From assembly GCA_944372525.1 (NCBI GenBank), contig CALVZL010000023.1, positions 39,031 to 103,030 of the forward strand: 64,000 nucleotides of DNA. The letters are read 5' to 3'. The notes under the pieces are model-generated. The model worked only from the letters and a program-made list of their open reading frames with translations, ran no database searches and was not told the DNA's origin. This stretch comes from an uncultured Clostridia bacterium (lineage in GTDB: Bacteria; Bacillota; Clostridia; Christensenellales; Borkfalkiaceae). The translations under genes were made by a program, and so were the position numbers. This document shows, piece after piece, positions 37,514-45,903 of the stretch (positions are counted from its first letter, which is position 1; every line of letters begins with the position of its first letter).

Positions 37514-37546
37514 AAGAAAAACGGCGCACAGACGCGCCGTTTTCTC
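37514..37546 (-). terminator. Terminator of the intact prepilin-like gene
   Basis: 10-bp stem AAAACGGCGC / GCGCCGTTTT with a 6-nt loop, ending TTTTTC on the minus strand. Confidence 0.85.
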
Positions 37547-37559
37547 TCGCTCGTTCGGT

Positions 37560-38816
37560 TCAGGCTTTGATGATCTTCAGCCCATCCTCGCCGCTCTTGC
37601 TGCCATATTCGTTGTTCTCCAGACGGACCGACGAAACGGACACGCCCGAATCGGGTTTCATATCGACGATCCTCAGCCCGAAAGCCTTGTTCTCCTCCGA
37701 GACGCCGGAAGCATAACAAAATACCGTATCCGAAATGGACGCGCTGACAGCCTGATAGTTGCCGCGGTCGAGGATGATCAGCAGAGGATCCCCGAACGTA
37801 ATGGCTCCGGAGGTATTATCTTTGATAAACGTGACGGTTTTCCCCTCCTGACTCGTCTTCTCCAAATACTTGGCAGCTTCCGTCGAACCCGTGCTTTCAA
37901 ACGTGCAATTTTTGCAGGTAAAGGTGCCTCCGGAAACCACGGAGCGACCGATTACCTTCGTATTCTCCAGCGTCCAATTTCCCGCCGGAGCATAGATCGG
38001 ATAGGCCCCGCTTCCGTTTACGATACAGTTGCGCAGCACGATCTCGCTCTCGAGCGATTGACTCCCGTTCGTGGTCACGGCATATTCTTGGGATACGGGA
38101 GCATTGATCGTAACGTTTTCGGCGACAAATTTTGCGCTTCCCACGATGAAAAATGCAGTCGTCTCTGTTGTCTCGGCGGTTCCGTTTCTCAAATATAGAT
38201 TTCCCCCATCCTGCACCGTAATCGCATAGTCGGCCTCTCCCCCATAAGACAGCGTATGTCCGTTGAGATCGAGTTCAAGACTGCCGCCGGCAATCTTCAA
38301 AAATTGAGCAGACGTTCCCATGTCGATATCTGCGGAGAGGACAACGGAACGGTATTCGCCTTGTCCGATTTCTCCGATCATGGAGCGGAACGCGTCTTCG
38401 GAGGAAACGACGGAGACTTCAAAGAACTGTATGGCGTCGACGGAGACATCTTTGCAGTTTTCCGGGAAGACGACCGTGGTGCTCTCCTTTTCCACCAATA
38501 CGACCGTGTTCTCCTCCGGATACCAGCCCAAGAGATACCCGTCGTAATAGGTCGTGAAGTCGCTGTTATATCCGTTTTCGGACAGAATTTCCTTCACCTC
38601 AAAGATATCCTTCGGCTTTTCTTCTGTTGCCGAATCGATCTGCAAGATCTTGTTCATCTGCGTCACCGCCTGAATGTCTGCGGATACGTTCGCCTTTTCC
38701 ACGACATAGATGAACGTGGGCACCAACACCGCCGCCAGAACGGCGATCACGGCGATCACGATCACCAGCTCGACGATCGTAAACGCCTTATGAAGTTTTT
38801 GCATAGACCTCTTCAT
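37560..38816 (-). CDS. Type IV prepilin-like protein with beta-helix passenger
   Basis: 418 aa. N-terminal prepilin signal KA|FTIVELVIVIAVIAVLAAV (cleavage before Phe, Glu at +5), a helical stalk to about residue 60, then GWYPEENTVVLVEKE. About 280 residues of short repeated strands (LELDLNGHTLSYGG, NLYLRNGTAE, FTCKNCTFESTG) look like a right-handed beta helix. It is the intact paralogue of the interrupted gene at 22653-23816. No pilus assembly ATPase, peptidase or platform gene is in the window. Likely a pseudopilin-anchored surface protein; ligand unknown. Confidence 0.85.
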   Translation of the reverse strand: MKRSMQKLHKAFTIVELVIVIAVIAVLAAVLVPTFIYVVEKANVSADIQAVTQMNKILQIDSATEEKPKDIFEVKEILSENGYNSDFTTYYDGYLLGWYPEENTVVLVEKESTTVVFPENCKDVSVDAIQFFEVSVVSSEDAFRSMIGEIGQGEYRSVVLSADIDMGTSAQFLKIAGGSLELDLNGHTLSYGGEADYAITVQDGGNLYLRNGTAETTETTAFFIVGSAKFVAENVTINAPVSQEYAVTTNGSQSLESEIVLRNCIVNGSGAYPIYAPAGNWTLENTKVIGRSVVSGGTFTCKNCTFESTGSTEAAKYLEKTSQEGKTVTFIKDNTSGAITFGDPLLIILDRGNYQAVSASISDTVFCYASGVSEENKAFGLRIVDMKPDSGVSVSSVRLENNEYGSKSGEDGLKIIKA

Positions 38817-38886
38817 TTCATATCCTCGCTTATTATGATTTCATGATCGGCGATCCGCCCGTTCCGACAGAGATTTCCCAATAATA

Positions 38887-38990
38887 TTTTCCGTGTGCAA
38901 GCCTTTTGCACACGGAAAAGGGATATCCCTTTTCGAACAGCTGTCCCGATCTTATGTATTCATTTTATTTTAATTCAAATCTTTTGTCAA
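38887..38990 (-). promoter_or_regulatory. Promoter and twin-hairpin leader of the intact prepilin-like gene
   Basis: TTGACA (38985-38990), 17 bp, TAAAAT (38962-38967). The leader holds an 18-nt palindrome (38916-38933, GGGATATCCC core). It overlaps by 4 nt a 14-bp hairpin (38887-38919, CCGTGTGCAA / TTGCACACGG). This is the same plan as at 23884-23930, with unrelated sequence. Confidence 0.65.
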
Positions 38991-39011
38991 GCTTTTGAAT
39001 AAGACCAAAAT

Positions 39012-39039
39012 AAAAAAACCTGCTTCCGCAGGTTTTTTT
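39012..39039 (-). terminator. Terminator of the APH-like gene
   Basis: AAAAAACCTGC, TTCC loop, GCAGGTTTTTTT; symmetrical. Confidence 0.88.
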
Positions 39040-39045
39040 CGGATT

Positions 39046-39786
39046 TTACTGCCAATCGCAGACGTTGACCCATTTTGCGAGGAATTCCGCCTCACCGGGT
39101 TTCTTCTTCACGGACTGAGAAGCCGCAACGATGGGCAGCACTCTCTGCACATACTGGATCGCAGTGTCTGTCTTGACGCAGAAGAGCTTGAGATATTTCT
39201 CTGCCAATTCGTCCTTTCCGTGCAGTTTGAAGAGCAGATACGTCCTCGCCGCGTCTGCCGAGCCGTTGCCCTGCGTCGCGTGCGACCAGTCGATGATATA
39301 CGGCGTTCCGTCCGCCTTGACGATGATGTTGCTCGGTTGGAAATCGCCGTGGCAGAGCTTGTTGTGGCGGGGCAGTCCGTCGAGACGGACATGCAGATCG
39401 TAGCGCACGGATGCGGGGTAAGAGCTTGCGGAGATCTTCGCGTGCATCTTGTCGCGCAAATGTCCCAGAAGGGGCACCTTCTCCTTGCTCATGCGAATCT
39501 GCAGATCGACAAAAAATTCAAGATATTCGTCCTCTTTCTCGGGGTGTTTTTCCATGAGCGCTTCCAACGTCTCGCCCTCGATGAACTCCCAGGTGAGAGA
39601 CCACTGTCCCTCGATCACGGACACGCCGAGAATCTTGGGGATGTTCAGGGAAGTTTCTTCCACGCGCGCCTGGTTGAGCGCCTCGTTGAGAATTCCCGCT
39701 TTGGAATACGTCTCGTCAAACGACTTCACGAGCCGATCGCCGTCGCGGTAGACTTTTTTGCCTACTCCTGTGTAAATCAGTTCCAT
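39046..39786 (-). CDS. APH-family (aminoglycoside phosphotransferase-like) kinase
   Basis: A 246-aa protein-kinase-like small-molecule kinase. The Brenner motif is CHGDFQPSNIIV and the metal-binding motif YIIDWSHATQG, both complete; the N-lobe has WEFIEGETLEALM. APH-fold proteins of this size in gut Firmicutes are mostly of unknown substrate, so resistance should not be assumed. SD AGGAGG before the ATG at 39786. Monocistronic, with its own terminator. Confidence 0.85.
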   Translation of the reverse strand: MELIYTGVGKKVYRDGDRLVKSFDETYSKAGILNEALNQARVEETSLNIPKILGVSVIEGQWSLTWEFIEGETLEALMEKHPEKEDEYLEFFVDLQIRMSKEKVPLLGHLRDKMHAKISASSYPASVRYDLHVRLDGLPRHNKLCHGDFQPSNIIVKADGTPYIIDWSHATQGNGSADAARTYLLFKLHGKDELAEKYLKLFCVKTDTAIQYVQRVLPIVAASQSVKKKPGEAEFLAKWVNVCDWQ

Positions 39787-39901
39787 ATAATATCCTCCTA
39801 ATCCGCGGGGATCTATCCCGCAATATTTTTCCGCCTTCATTATAGCGCAATTTTTTTGCAAAGTAAATACCCTTTTTCAAAATTTGTCTGTAATTTTGAA
39901 C

Positions 39902-39936
39902 GAAAAAGAGCGCCTTGCCGTGCAAAGCGCTCTTAA
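39902..39936 (-). terminator. Terminator of the ispE operon
   Basis: 8-bp stem AAGAGCGC / GCGCTCTT with a long loop, ending TTTTTCG on the minus strand. Confidence 0.75.
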
Positions 39937-39943
39937 ACTCTGC

Positions 39944-40897
39944 TTATTCGAACCGATCGGATACCGCTTCCGCCGCGCCCTCTTCCGTCCCTTCCAGAAT
40001 CAAAGTCGCACATCGGATCCGTCTGCGCAACGTTTCAAGCCGCGCGCCGTCCTCGGTGGAGGCGAGGCGCTCGTTTTCTCGGCAAAGCCTGTCTGCGACC
40101 AACCACTTGCGGAGGAAAAAGAACGTCACTCCCAAAAAGACGAGCGCAAGCGCTCCGAACCCAACCGTGAAGAAGAGCGGAACGGACGTCGTCGTGCGAA
40201 CGATGAAGTTGGCGCTGACCGCCGCTCCGATCCCCATCAGAACAAAGACGGCGGCAACCGCGACCAAACGGAACAGATAATACTTCCTGTTCTCTCCGAA
40301 TGCCGCGCGCCTCTTTTCCTGTTCGGATCCGAATTTTTCCGCAAGAGGCGCCTCTTCCGCGACGTCCTCCTCTCTCGCGCGCCTCAGCCGCTCGCTCACC
40401 CGTGCAAGCACATAAGCGCGCACCTCTTCTTTAGATTCGGAGAGTTGCTGCGCATACTTTTCCAGGTAGAGCGGTTCGTCGTCCTGAAAGTTTTTCGTCC
40501 TGGCAAGCCAAAGTTTCTGTGCCGCCGCGACAGACTCTCCGTCGTAGACCAACGCGTCGCCGCACAGCTGTTCCGCCTGCGCATATTCGCCCTTCTCGAT
40601 CCACATCTCGGCGGAGGCGAGCAGTTTATCCCGTTCGGCATATGCCTCTTGCCGAATTTTTTCCCTCCGCTCCAGTTCCTTCTGAAGCTGCGAAGGCGTA
40701 AGTCCGACGAGGTTCTCGTCGTACTCTTCGGTCTCCTCCTCGGGAAAATCTACCGTGATCTCCTCTTCCGCGATCGGCTCCTCCGATTCATCCTGTTCGG
40801 GGACAAGTTCGTCCTCCACGCGCTCGATATTGCCGTCTGCCGTGCGTTTGACCCTGATTTTCCGTTCATTCTCGCGATCGATGATCCTTTCTTCCAT
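39944..40897 (-). CDS. Hypothetical two-helix membrane protein downstream of ispE
   Basis: 317 aa, family not recognised. A very acidic N-terminal 60 residues is followed by a helical, TPR-like stretch (about 65-150: AEMWIEKGEYAQAEQLCGDALVYDG), two membrane helices (about 210-230 and 240-262), and a basic C-terminal helix. SD AAGGAGACGG, 11 bp after ispE, so it is co-transcribed. Topology suggests a cytoplasmic N-terminal scaffold held at the membrane. Confidence 0.7.
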   Translation of the reverse strand: MEERIIDRENERKIRVKRTADGNIERVEDELVPEQDESEEPIAEEEITVDFPEEETEEYDENLVGLTPSQLQKELERREKIRQEAYAERDKLLASAEMWIEKGEYAQAEQLCGDALVYDGESVAAAQKLWLARTKNFQDDEPLYLEKYAQQLSESKEEVRAYVLARVSERLRRAREEDVAEEAPLAEKFGSEQEKRRAAFGENRKYYLFRLVAVAAVFVLMGIGAAVSANFIVRTTTSVPLFFTVGFGALALVFLGVTFFFLRKWLVADRLCRENERLASTEDGARLETLRRRIRCATLILEGTEEGAAEAVSDRFE

Positions 40898-40908
40898 GCC
40901 GTCTCCTT

Positions 40909-41826
40909 TTATTCACCGGAAATTTTTTCCTCCGCGCTCAGCACGAAAGGATTTTTCCACTGCCTCTGTTCCTCCGACGGAACAATGCTGTCCGCGCATA
41001 TCGCGCGGAATTTGCCCCGATAGCGGCTCTTTGCCCACTCACAGAGCTCTCTCGTTTCGAAGATCGCAAACGACGCGCTTCCCGAACCGGTCATGCTTGC
41101 TCCCGCGGGCGAAAAACTCTGCGCCGCGCGATACGCCTCTTCCGCTTCTCTGTTCAGCGCGACCGCCGCAGGATAGAGGTCGTTGGAAAAGAGCTTCGCC
41201 GCCCACATCGGATGCTCTCCGAGCAATTCCGCCGCCCGTTCCGTTCGTCCCGCTCCGGGCGCGGGAAGTTCGTCGAACTTGGCATAACACGCCGCCGCAG
41301 AGACCCCGCTTCGCGGACAAAGAATCAGAAAATGCAATTTCGGGATCTTTTGCAGGAATTCCAGCCGATCCCCCCGTCCGCGCATCCTCGCAAATCCTCC
41401 GCGAAGCAGAAACCCAGTATCGCTGCCCAGTCCGTCCGCCAGCGCTTTGAGCTCCTCTTCCGTTCCAACGCCGTACAGCAGAGAAAGCGCGCGCAGGACG
41501 CCTGCCGCGTCCGCGGAGGATCCGCCCAGCCCTGCACCGACGGGAATATTCTTATAAATAACGAGCTCCGCGCCCTTTGTTCCGAACGCCGAAACGAATG
41601 CCTCTCCCGCAATCTGTGCATTGTTGCGCTCGGGCGGGATCTCTTCGCTCCCCATTCCGTACATCTGCACGCAGATCAATCCGTCCCGCCGCCGTCTTGC
41701 CACGACGCGGTCGCTGAGGCCGACGGTGCAGACGATCGAGTCGATGAGGTGATATCCCTCTGCGCGCCCCGTAACGTCGAGTGTAAGGTTGAGCTTGGCA
41801 TAGGCATTGACTTTCGCCGTGTTCAT
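40909..41826 (-). CDS. ispE: 4-diphosphocytidyl-2-C-methyl-D-erythritol kinase
   Basis: GHMP kinase of the non-mevalonate isoprenoid pathway. The 305-aa protein has YAKLNLTLDV (9-18), the ATP loop PVGAGLGGSSADAAG (95-109) and MTGSGSASFA near 265. I chose the ATG at 41826 (MNTAKVNAYAKLNL). It has no SD, and the -10 box ends 7 bp before it. The link with veg, two genes away, recalls the B. subtilis yabG-veg-sspF-ispE neighbourhood. Confidence 0.95.
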   Translation of the reverse strand: MNTAKVNAYAKLNLTLDVTGRAEGYHLIDSIVCTVGLSDRVVARRRRDGLICVQMYGMGSEEIPPERNNAQIAGEAFVSAFGTKGAELVIYKNIPVGAGLGGSSADAAGVLRALSLLYGVGTEEELKALADGLGSDTGFLLRGGFARMRGRGDRLEFLQKIPKLHFLILCPRSGVSAAACYAKFDELPAPGAGRTERAAELLGEHPMWAAKLFSNDLYPAAVALNREAEEAYRAAQSFSPAGASMTGSGSASFAIFETRELCEWAKSRYRGKFRAICADSIVPSEEQRQWKNPFVLSAEEKISGE

Positions 41827-41833
41827 AGCAGCG

Positions 41834-41862
41834 ATTATAGCACATTTGCTCTCTTTTGGCAA
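41834..41862 (-). promoter_or_regulatory. Leaderless-type promoter of ispE
   Basis: TTGCCA (41857-41862), 17 bp, TATAAT (41834-41839), then 7 bp to the ATG at 41826. Confidence 0.78.
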
Positions 41863-41871
41863 TAAAAATCA

Positions 41872-41911
41872 CGAAAAAACACGCCGCCCGAACAAGAATC
41901 GGCGCGGCGTG
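41872..41911 (-). terminator. Terminator of the SPOCS/LysM gene
   Basis: Stem ACGCCGC...GCGGCGT with inner CCGA/TCGG pairing, then GTTTTTTC on the minus strand. Confidence 0.78.
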
Positions 41912-41924
41912 CAGTCTTTTCCTT

Positions 41925-43406
41925 TTAGTTTCCGAAACTTTTTTTCCGATAAATGATGACTCTCTGCCCCTCTTTGACGGGAAAAACGAGGTCAGGATTG
42001 CTGGCGGTCACGTCTTCGGGCGATTTTTTGAGCGACTTGGAGAGCTCCCACAGCCCATCTCCCGCGCGAGGCAGGCAGACGCTCACGGCGCTGTCGCATA
42101 CGGGCAGTTTTTCGCCCTCTTCTGCAGACGAGAGAGCGCGCGCATATGTCTTGCGTTCCCTGCGATAGGTGAGCTTGAGCGTGGCCTCCGCATCGATCTC
42201 CCCCTCCTGTTTTTGCCGCGCCGACATCCCGCACACAAACGCCGACACTTCACTCACTCCCTCTTCGCGCACGGGAACGGAGAAAGGCAGACTGATTTCA
42301 ATCCCGCGGTGCGCTCCGTCCGCGCCGAGCACGAGCAGCGTTGCCGCGGCGACCCCTTCCGCGCGCCTGCCGTCCGGGGAAGAAACAAGATTTGCCTCCG
42401 CGCGCTGCAGTGTGACCGCCATGAAGACATCGGAGAAATCGACGGGCGCGGAAAGCGCCGCTTTCCCGGAGATCCTTTCGGTTGCGGATACCGTCTCTTC
42501 CGCCACACTTCCCGCCAATTCCGCAAACGTGAGTTTGAGTTCGCATTCGGTGGAAAATGCATCGGCGACGGCGTCGGCTGCGGTCTCTTCGTAGACGCAT
42601 CCTTCGGCGAGCAGTGTAAGTTCCGCCGCAATGCGGCATTTTCCCGCCTCCTCGTCCGAATCGGCGTGGAGCACCGCATCGGAAACGCTTACATGCGCTT
42701 CGCCCGTCCGCCCGGAAAGCGCCGCTTCGCAGGGGATCTCCGCCCGAAAAGGGATCAGACGCTCAAAGGAGACGAGCCGATCTTCTTTCGTCGCAAGAAT
42801 GCAGAGATTGACCTCGCCTTCCGCAAGGAGCACGCCTTCCTGCACGGAGACGGAGGAAATGCCCGCCGTCTCGGCATGCAAAAGAATATCGCCGAGCGCT
42901 TCCGTCTCAAACTCGTCCTCCGCCTCGGTCACTCCTCCGCACAGATGGGCAATCGGCAGCGTCACTGTCTCCCGTTTTGCCACAAATTCCCCGTCGGTCA
43001 AATAAGGAAACACCTGTTCGCAAAACAGCTCGATCTCCGCACCGAACAGCGCCGTAAGATAGACGCTTGCTCCCTCCCGGCGTACGGAGATATTCTCTGC
43101 CGTCAGGCAAATGCGCGCGGTACAGGCGGGGCAGCATCCCTCATCCTGCGCCTTTGCAGAAAACTCCACTCCTTTTTCCGCACGGCAGACTTTTTTGTCC
43201 GCGTCTTCATACACGATAAAAAAACGTGCCCTGCCGCGATAGCGGACTTCTCCGCTGTCTGCCTCGGCCTCTGCCGCCGTCGCGCTTGCGCTCACGGCAA
43301 GCACCGTTTCCACTTCTCCGCCGAATCGGCATTCCACCGCAGTCTGGGCGCCGAACGAACGGACTTTGCCGTATCCGCGAAAAGTCTCCGTCTGCGTTTT
43401 GATCAT
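41925..43406 (-). CDS. DUF3794 (SPOCS) protein with C-terminal LysM domain
   Basis: A 493-aa protein with repeated beta-rich SPOCS modules (segments such as VSVQEGVLLAEGEVNLCILATKEDRLVSFERLIPF). A C-terminal LysM follows (about 440-490: LWELSKSLKKSPEDVTASNPDL...GQRVIIY). SPOCS/LysM proteins are linked to spore coat or cortex assembly in Clostridia, which suggests an endospore former. I chose the ATG at 43406 with GGGAG, 6 bp. Divergent from veg. Confidence 0.88.
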   Translation of the reverse strand: MIKTQTETFRGYGKVRSFGAQTAVECRFGGEVETVLAVSASATAAEAEADSGEVRYRGRARFFIVYEDADKKVCRAEKGVEFSAKAQDEGCCPACTARICLTAENISVRREGASVYLTALFGAEIELFCEQVFPYLTDGEFVAKRETVTLPIAHLCGGVTEAEDEFETEALGDILLHAETAGISSVSVQEGVLLAEGEVNLCILATKEDRLVSFERLIPFRAEIPCEAALSGRTGEAHVSVSDAVLHADSDEEAGKCRIAAELTLLAEGCVYEETAADAVADAFSTECELKLTFAELAGSVAEETVSATERISGKAALSAPVDFSDVFMAVTLQRAEANLVSSPDGRRAEGVAAATLLVLGADGAHRGIEISLPFSVPVREEGVSEVSAFVCGMSARQKQEGEIDAEATLKLTYRRERKTYARALSSAEEGEKLPVCDSAVSVCLPRAGDGLWELSKSLKKSPEDVTASNPDLVFPVKEGQRVIIYRKKSFGN

Positions 43407-43504
43407 ATCACACTCCCGATAATGTTTTCCCTCCATTGTATGCGCCCTCAGAGCACCGTATGCAGGGAAAAACGCAGCGCGAAGAAGTATTTTTTGAGGT
43501 GCGG

Positions 43505-43525
43505 ATGTCCATCATAACAACATGA
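43505..43525 (+). CDS. Possible six-codon upstream ORF coupled to veg
   Basis: ATG-TCC-ATC-ATA-ACA-ACA-TGA (MSIITT) has GAGGTG just upstream, and its TGA overlaps the veg ATG (ATGA). veg itself has no SD, so this mini-ORF may deliver ribosomes to it. Conservation would be needed to be sure. Confidence 0.4.
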   Translation: MSIITT

Positions 43526-43773
43526 TCAAACCCAACTGCGACATTCAATCGGTCAAAAAAACGATCGCGGACTATTTTCGCCAACAAGTGGACGTCACCG
43601 TCAATTTGGGCAGAAACAAACGTCTGCGTTATTGCGGAGAACTTTCGGGGATCTATCCCGCGCTCTTTACCGTTCGCCCCAACGACAAGAGTTTTCTGGG
43701 AAAGACCTCTTATTCTTATGCGGAGGTGCTCTGCGGAAGCGTGCTCATCCGACCGGCGAAAAAGAGCAAATAA
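43522..43773 (+). CDS. veg: Veg family protein
   Basis: 83 aa. Matches the small Veg family (KKTIADYFRQQVDVTVNLGRNKR, then GELSGIYPALFTVRPND and SYSYAEVL). In B. subtilis Veg is highly transcribed and has been tied to biofilm control and spore outgrowth; its mechanism is unclear. It lies near ispE, as in Bacillus, with the SPOCS/LysM gene in between. No SD before the ATG; see the upstream mini-ORF. Confidence 0.88.
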   Translation: MIKPNCDIQSVKKTIADYFRQQVDVTVNLGRNKRLRYCGELSGIYPALFTVRPNDKSFLGKTSYSYAEVLCGSVLIRPAKKSK

Positions 43774-43800
43774 AAACGCGCCTTCCTTGCGGAAAGCGCG
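43774..43800 (-). terminator. Terminator of the YcxB-like gene
   Basis: CGCGC...GCGCG stem with inner TTCC/GGAA pairing, then TTTTTATTT on the minus strand. Confidence 0.7.
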
Positions 43801-43807
43801 AATATGC

Positions 43808-44341
43808 TCAGCTTGTCTTCTTTTTCTTTACTTTATTTTTATAAAGGCTGCCCATTTTTACGCCGAGGAACACAGACAGATCTTCTGCCCTTCCCTCCGT
43901 CATCCCGTCTTTGCGAAGAATATACATCAGATAACGATTGTAATAAAGTAGCCAAAATTCATCGTATTCGACGACGGAAGTAAAATCGGAATACGCCCCT
44001 TGCGCGTGTTCCGACATGCCTGTCTCCGTCATGCCGTCGATTTCAAAGTGATCTTCATAAAAAGAGTACTTCACCTCCGCCTCTTTTCCCTTCAGGTGCT
44101 TCTTCAGATTTCTGCGGACAAGCCAATCGAAAAAATACAGACTGAACGCCAAAAAAAACGCGGCCATAACAAACAGAAACACAGAAAATCCGATGTCTTC
44201 GGGAAAGAACGCGATCCACAGGATTCCCAGAACAATAAAGACCGCACCCGCGAGCGCCATCCACATCCGGATCTTTTTCCCGATGGTACGCGACACCTGC
44301 AAATTGTTTTCGTAATCGTTTTTCGTTTCGTTAATAAACAT
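43808..44341 (-). CDS. YcxB-like membrane protein
   Basis: 177 aa with two adjacent membrane helices (about 28-50 and 53-73), then a cytoplasmic part of the YcxB-like type (VKYSFYEDHFEIDG...YSDFTSVVEYDEFWLLYYNRYLMYILRKD). Role unknown across the family. SD GGAGGATCC. A TTGACA-18-TAGAAT promoter lies directly upstream. Confidence 0.8.
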   Translation of the reverse strand: MFINETKNDYENNLQVSRTIGKKIRMWMALAGAVFIVLGILWIAFFPEDIGFSVFLFVMAAFFLAFSLYFFDWLVRRNLKKHLKGKEAEVKYSFYEDHFEIDGMTETGMSEHAQGAYSDFTSVVEYDEFWLLYYNRYLMYILRKDGMTEGRAEDLSVFLGVKMGSLYKNKVKKKKTS

Positions 44342-44364
44342 TCGGATCCTCCGCCGTTTTTTTT

Positions 44365-44394
44365 ATTCTACCACAAATAACAGATCCCTGTCAA
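44365..44394 (-). promoter_or_regulatory. Promoter of the YcxB-like gene
   Basis: TTGACA (44389-44394), 18 bp, TAGAAT (44365-44370), leftward. Confidence 0.65.
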
Positions 44395-44419
44395 GCGCCT
44401 TCGCGATACGAAACCCGCG

Positions 44420-45817
44420 TTAGGCTCCCGCGAGCGCTTTGCGCCTCATCCTCCTTTTTCTGTTTTCGCCGAACACAACGACAGCACAATACGTGCCGAT
44501 CAAAAAAAGATCTGCCGCTAACCATGCGATAGGGTTGGACATGCACGCCCCCGTAAATCCCCACAGACGCACGAACACAAACGCGGTGAGCACCCGCCCG
44601 CCCAACTCCGTCACGCCCGCAAGCGTCGTCACGGCGCTCTTTCCGATTCCCTGCAGCGTATTCCGGAAGACAAAAATCGTCCCAAGAAGCAGATACCCGG
44701 CGCTCTGGAAGAGTAAATACTGTCTCCCGTACGCCATGACCTCCTCATAATACAACGCGGCGGCTCCTCCCTTTTCGGTGTCGAGAAAGAGCCCCATGAG
44801 CGGCGTATAAAGCCCCATGCAAAAGGCAAATCCCAACACGGCGGAAATCACCGTGCACAACATGCTCGCCGCCACGCCGCGCTTCACGCGGTCCATTCTT
44901 CCCGCGCCGTAATTCTGCCCCGCATACGTCGCCATTGCCGTCCCGAGCGCGGGAAAGGTCTGATTGGCAAGATTGTCGATTTTCGACGCCGCCGTATACG
45001 CCGTCGCGACGCCCGGATAATCCGTCTCAAGCCCGTTCAGAGCCGTCTGCTGAACAATGCATCCGATCGCGGTGATAGAGAACTGCAGTGCCATGGGGAG
45101 CCCGATGACGATCTGTGCCCGCGCCTCTGCAAAACTCCATTTCCAGTCTGCCCGTTTTAACCGCAGCTCCGGATAGCGTTTGAGCATATAGACAAGGCAA
45201 GCCACGCCCGAAAGAAATTGAGAGAGAATGGTTGCGGTCGCCGCCCCGCGGTAATGCATGCCGAATCCGACGATGAAGAGAAAATCCAGTCCGACGTTGA
45301 GCACGGCCGCCACAATGAGAAAGACGAGCGGCGTTTTGCTGTCGCCGATCGCGCGCAGCACGCTCGCGAGTATGTTGTAAAACGCCGTCGCGGCAATGCC
45401 GGAGAAAATGACAACCAGATAGCTGTACGCGTAGTCGTAATACTGCGCGGGCGTATTCATCAGACGAAGCAGCGGTCCCGCGAGCGGGACGGCGACCGCC
45501 GAGACGGCGACCGCGATCACGGCGGCAAGCAAAAAGCTCATCGCGACGGATTTGCGCACGCCCTCCGCGTCGTTGGCGCCGAACCGCTGCGCGACGCGCA
45601 CGCCGAATCCCGCGGTGAGTCCGTTGATAAAGCCGAGGACAAGGAAAGAGACCGATCCGGTCAGTCCGACCCCCGTGAAGGCGTCGGAATTCACCGTATG
45701 CCCGACGATGACGGTATCCGCCATATTGTAGAGCTGCTGGAAGATGTTTCCCAAAAAAACGGGAAGCACAAACGTGAGAATGAGCTTTAAGGGATTTCCC
45801 TTCGTCAGATCTTTCAT
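44420..45817 (-). CDS. MATE-family efflux transporter
   Basis: A 465-aa, 12-helix cation-coupled multidrug/toxin exporter. N-terminal GNPLKLILTFVLPVFLGNIFQQLYNMADTVIVG is typical. Two homologous halves; the second begins near 235 with QIVIGLPMALQFSITAIG. The ATG at 45817 has no SD, and an in-frame TGA two codons before it rules out an upstream start. A 19-codon ORF ends 12 bp upstream and may couple translation. No linked regulator. Confidence 0.93.
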   Translation of the reverse strand: MKDLTKGNPLKLILTFVLPVFLGNIFQQLYNMADTVIVGHTVNSDAFTGVGLTGSVSFLVLGFINGLTAGFGVRVAQRFGANDAEGVRKSVAMSFLLAAVIAVAVSAVAVPLAGPLLRLMNTPAQYYDYAYSYLVVIFSGIAATAFYNILASVLRAIGDSKTPLVFLIVAAVLNVGLDFLFIVGFGMHYRGAATATILSQFLSGVACLVYMLKRYPELRLKRADWKWSFAEARAQIVIGLPMALQFSITAIGCIVQQTALNGLETDYPGVATAYTAASKIDNLANQTFPALGTAMATYAGQNYGAGRMDRVKRGVAASMLCTVISAVLGFAFCMGLYTPLMGLFLDTEKGGAAALYYEEVMAYGRQYLLFQSAGYLLLGTIFVFRNTLQGIGKSAVTTLAGVTELGGRVLTAFVFVRLWGFTGACMSNPIAWLAADLFLIGTYCAVVVFGENRKRRMRRKALAGA

Positions 45818-45828
45818 ATTTCAGGCCA

Positions 45829-45888
45829 TTATCCCGCGGCGATTCCGCCGCCAAAGATGCTCCGTAACCATTTCAAAAATCCTGTCAT
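45829..45888 (-). CDS. Possible 19-aa hydrophobic peptide upstream of the MATE gene
   Basis: MTGFLKWLRSIFGGGIAAG, stop TAA. It begins about 9 nt after the predicted transcript start and ends 12 bp before the MATE start codon. The sequence could form an amphipathic membrane helix. There is no SD. It could be a leader peptide, a small membrane protein or chance. Confidence 0.35.
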   Translation of the reverse strand: MTGFLKWLRSIFGGGIAAG

Positions 45889-45903
45889 TTTCAGATGCAC
45901 TAT

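Noticed and set aside
39046-39786. Antibiotic-resistance gene call for the APH-like kinase
   Set aside because: Kinase motifs are clear, but nothing indicates aminoglycoside specificity; many APH-fold proteins have other substrates.
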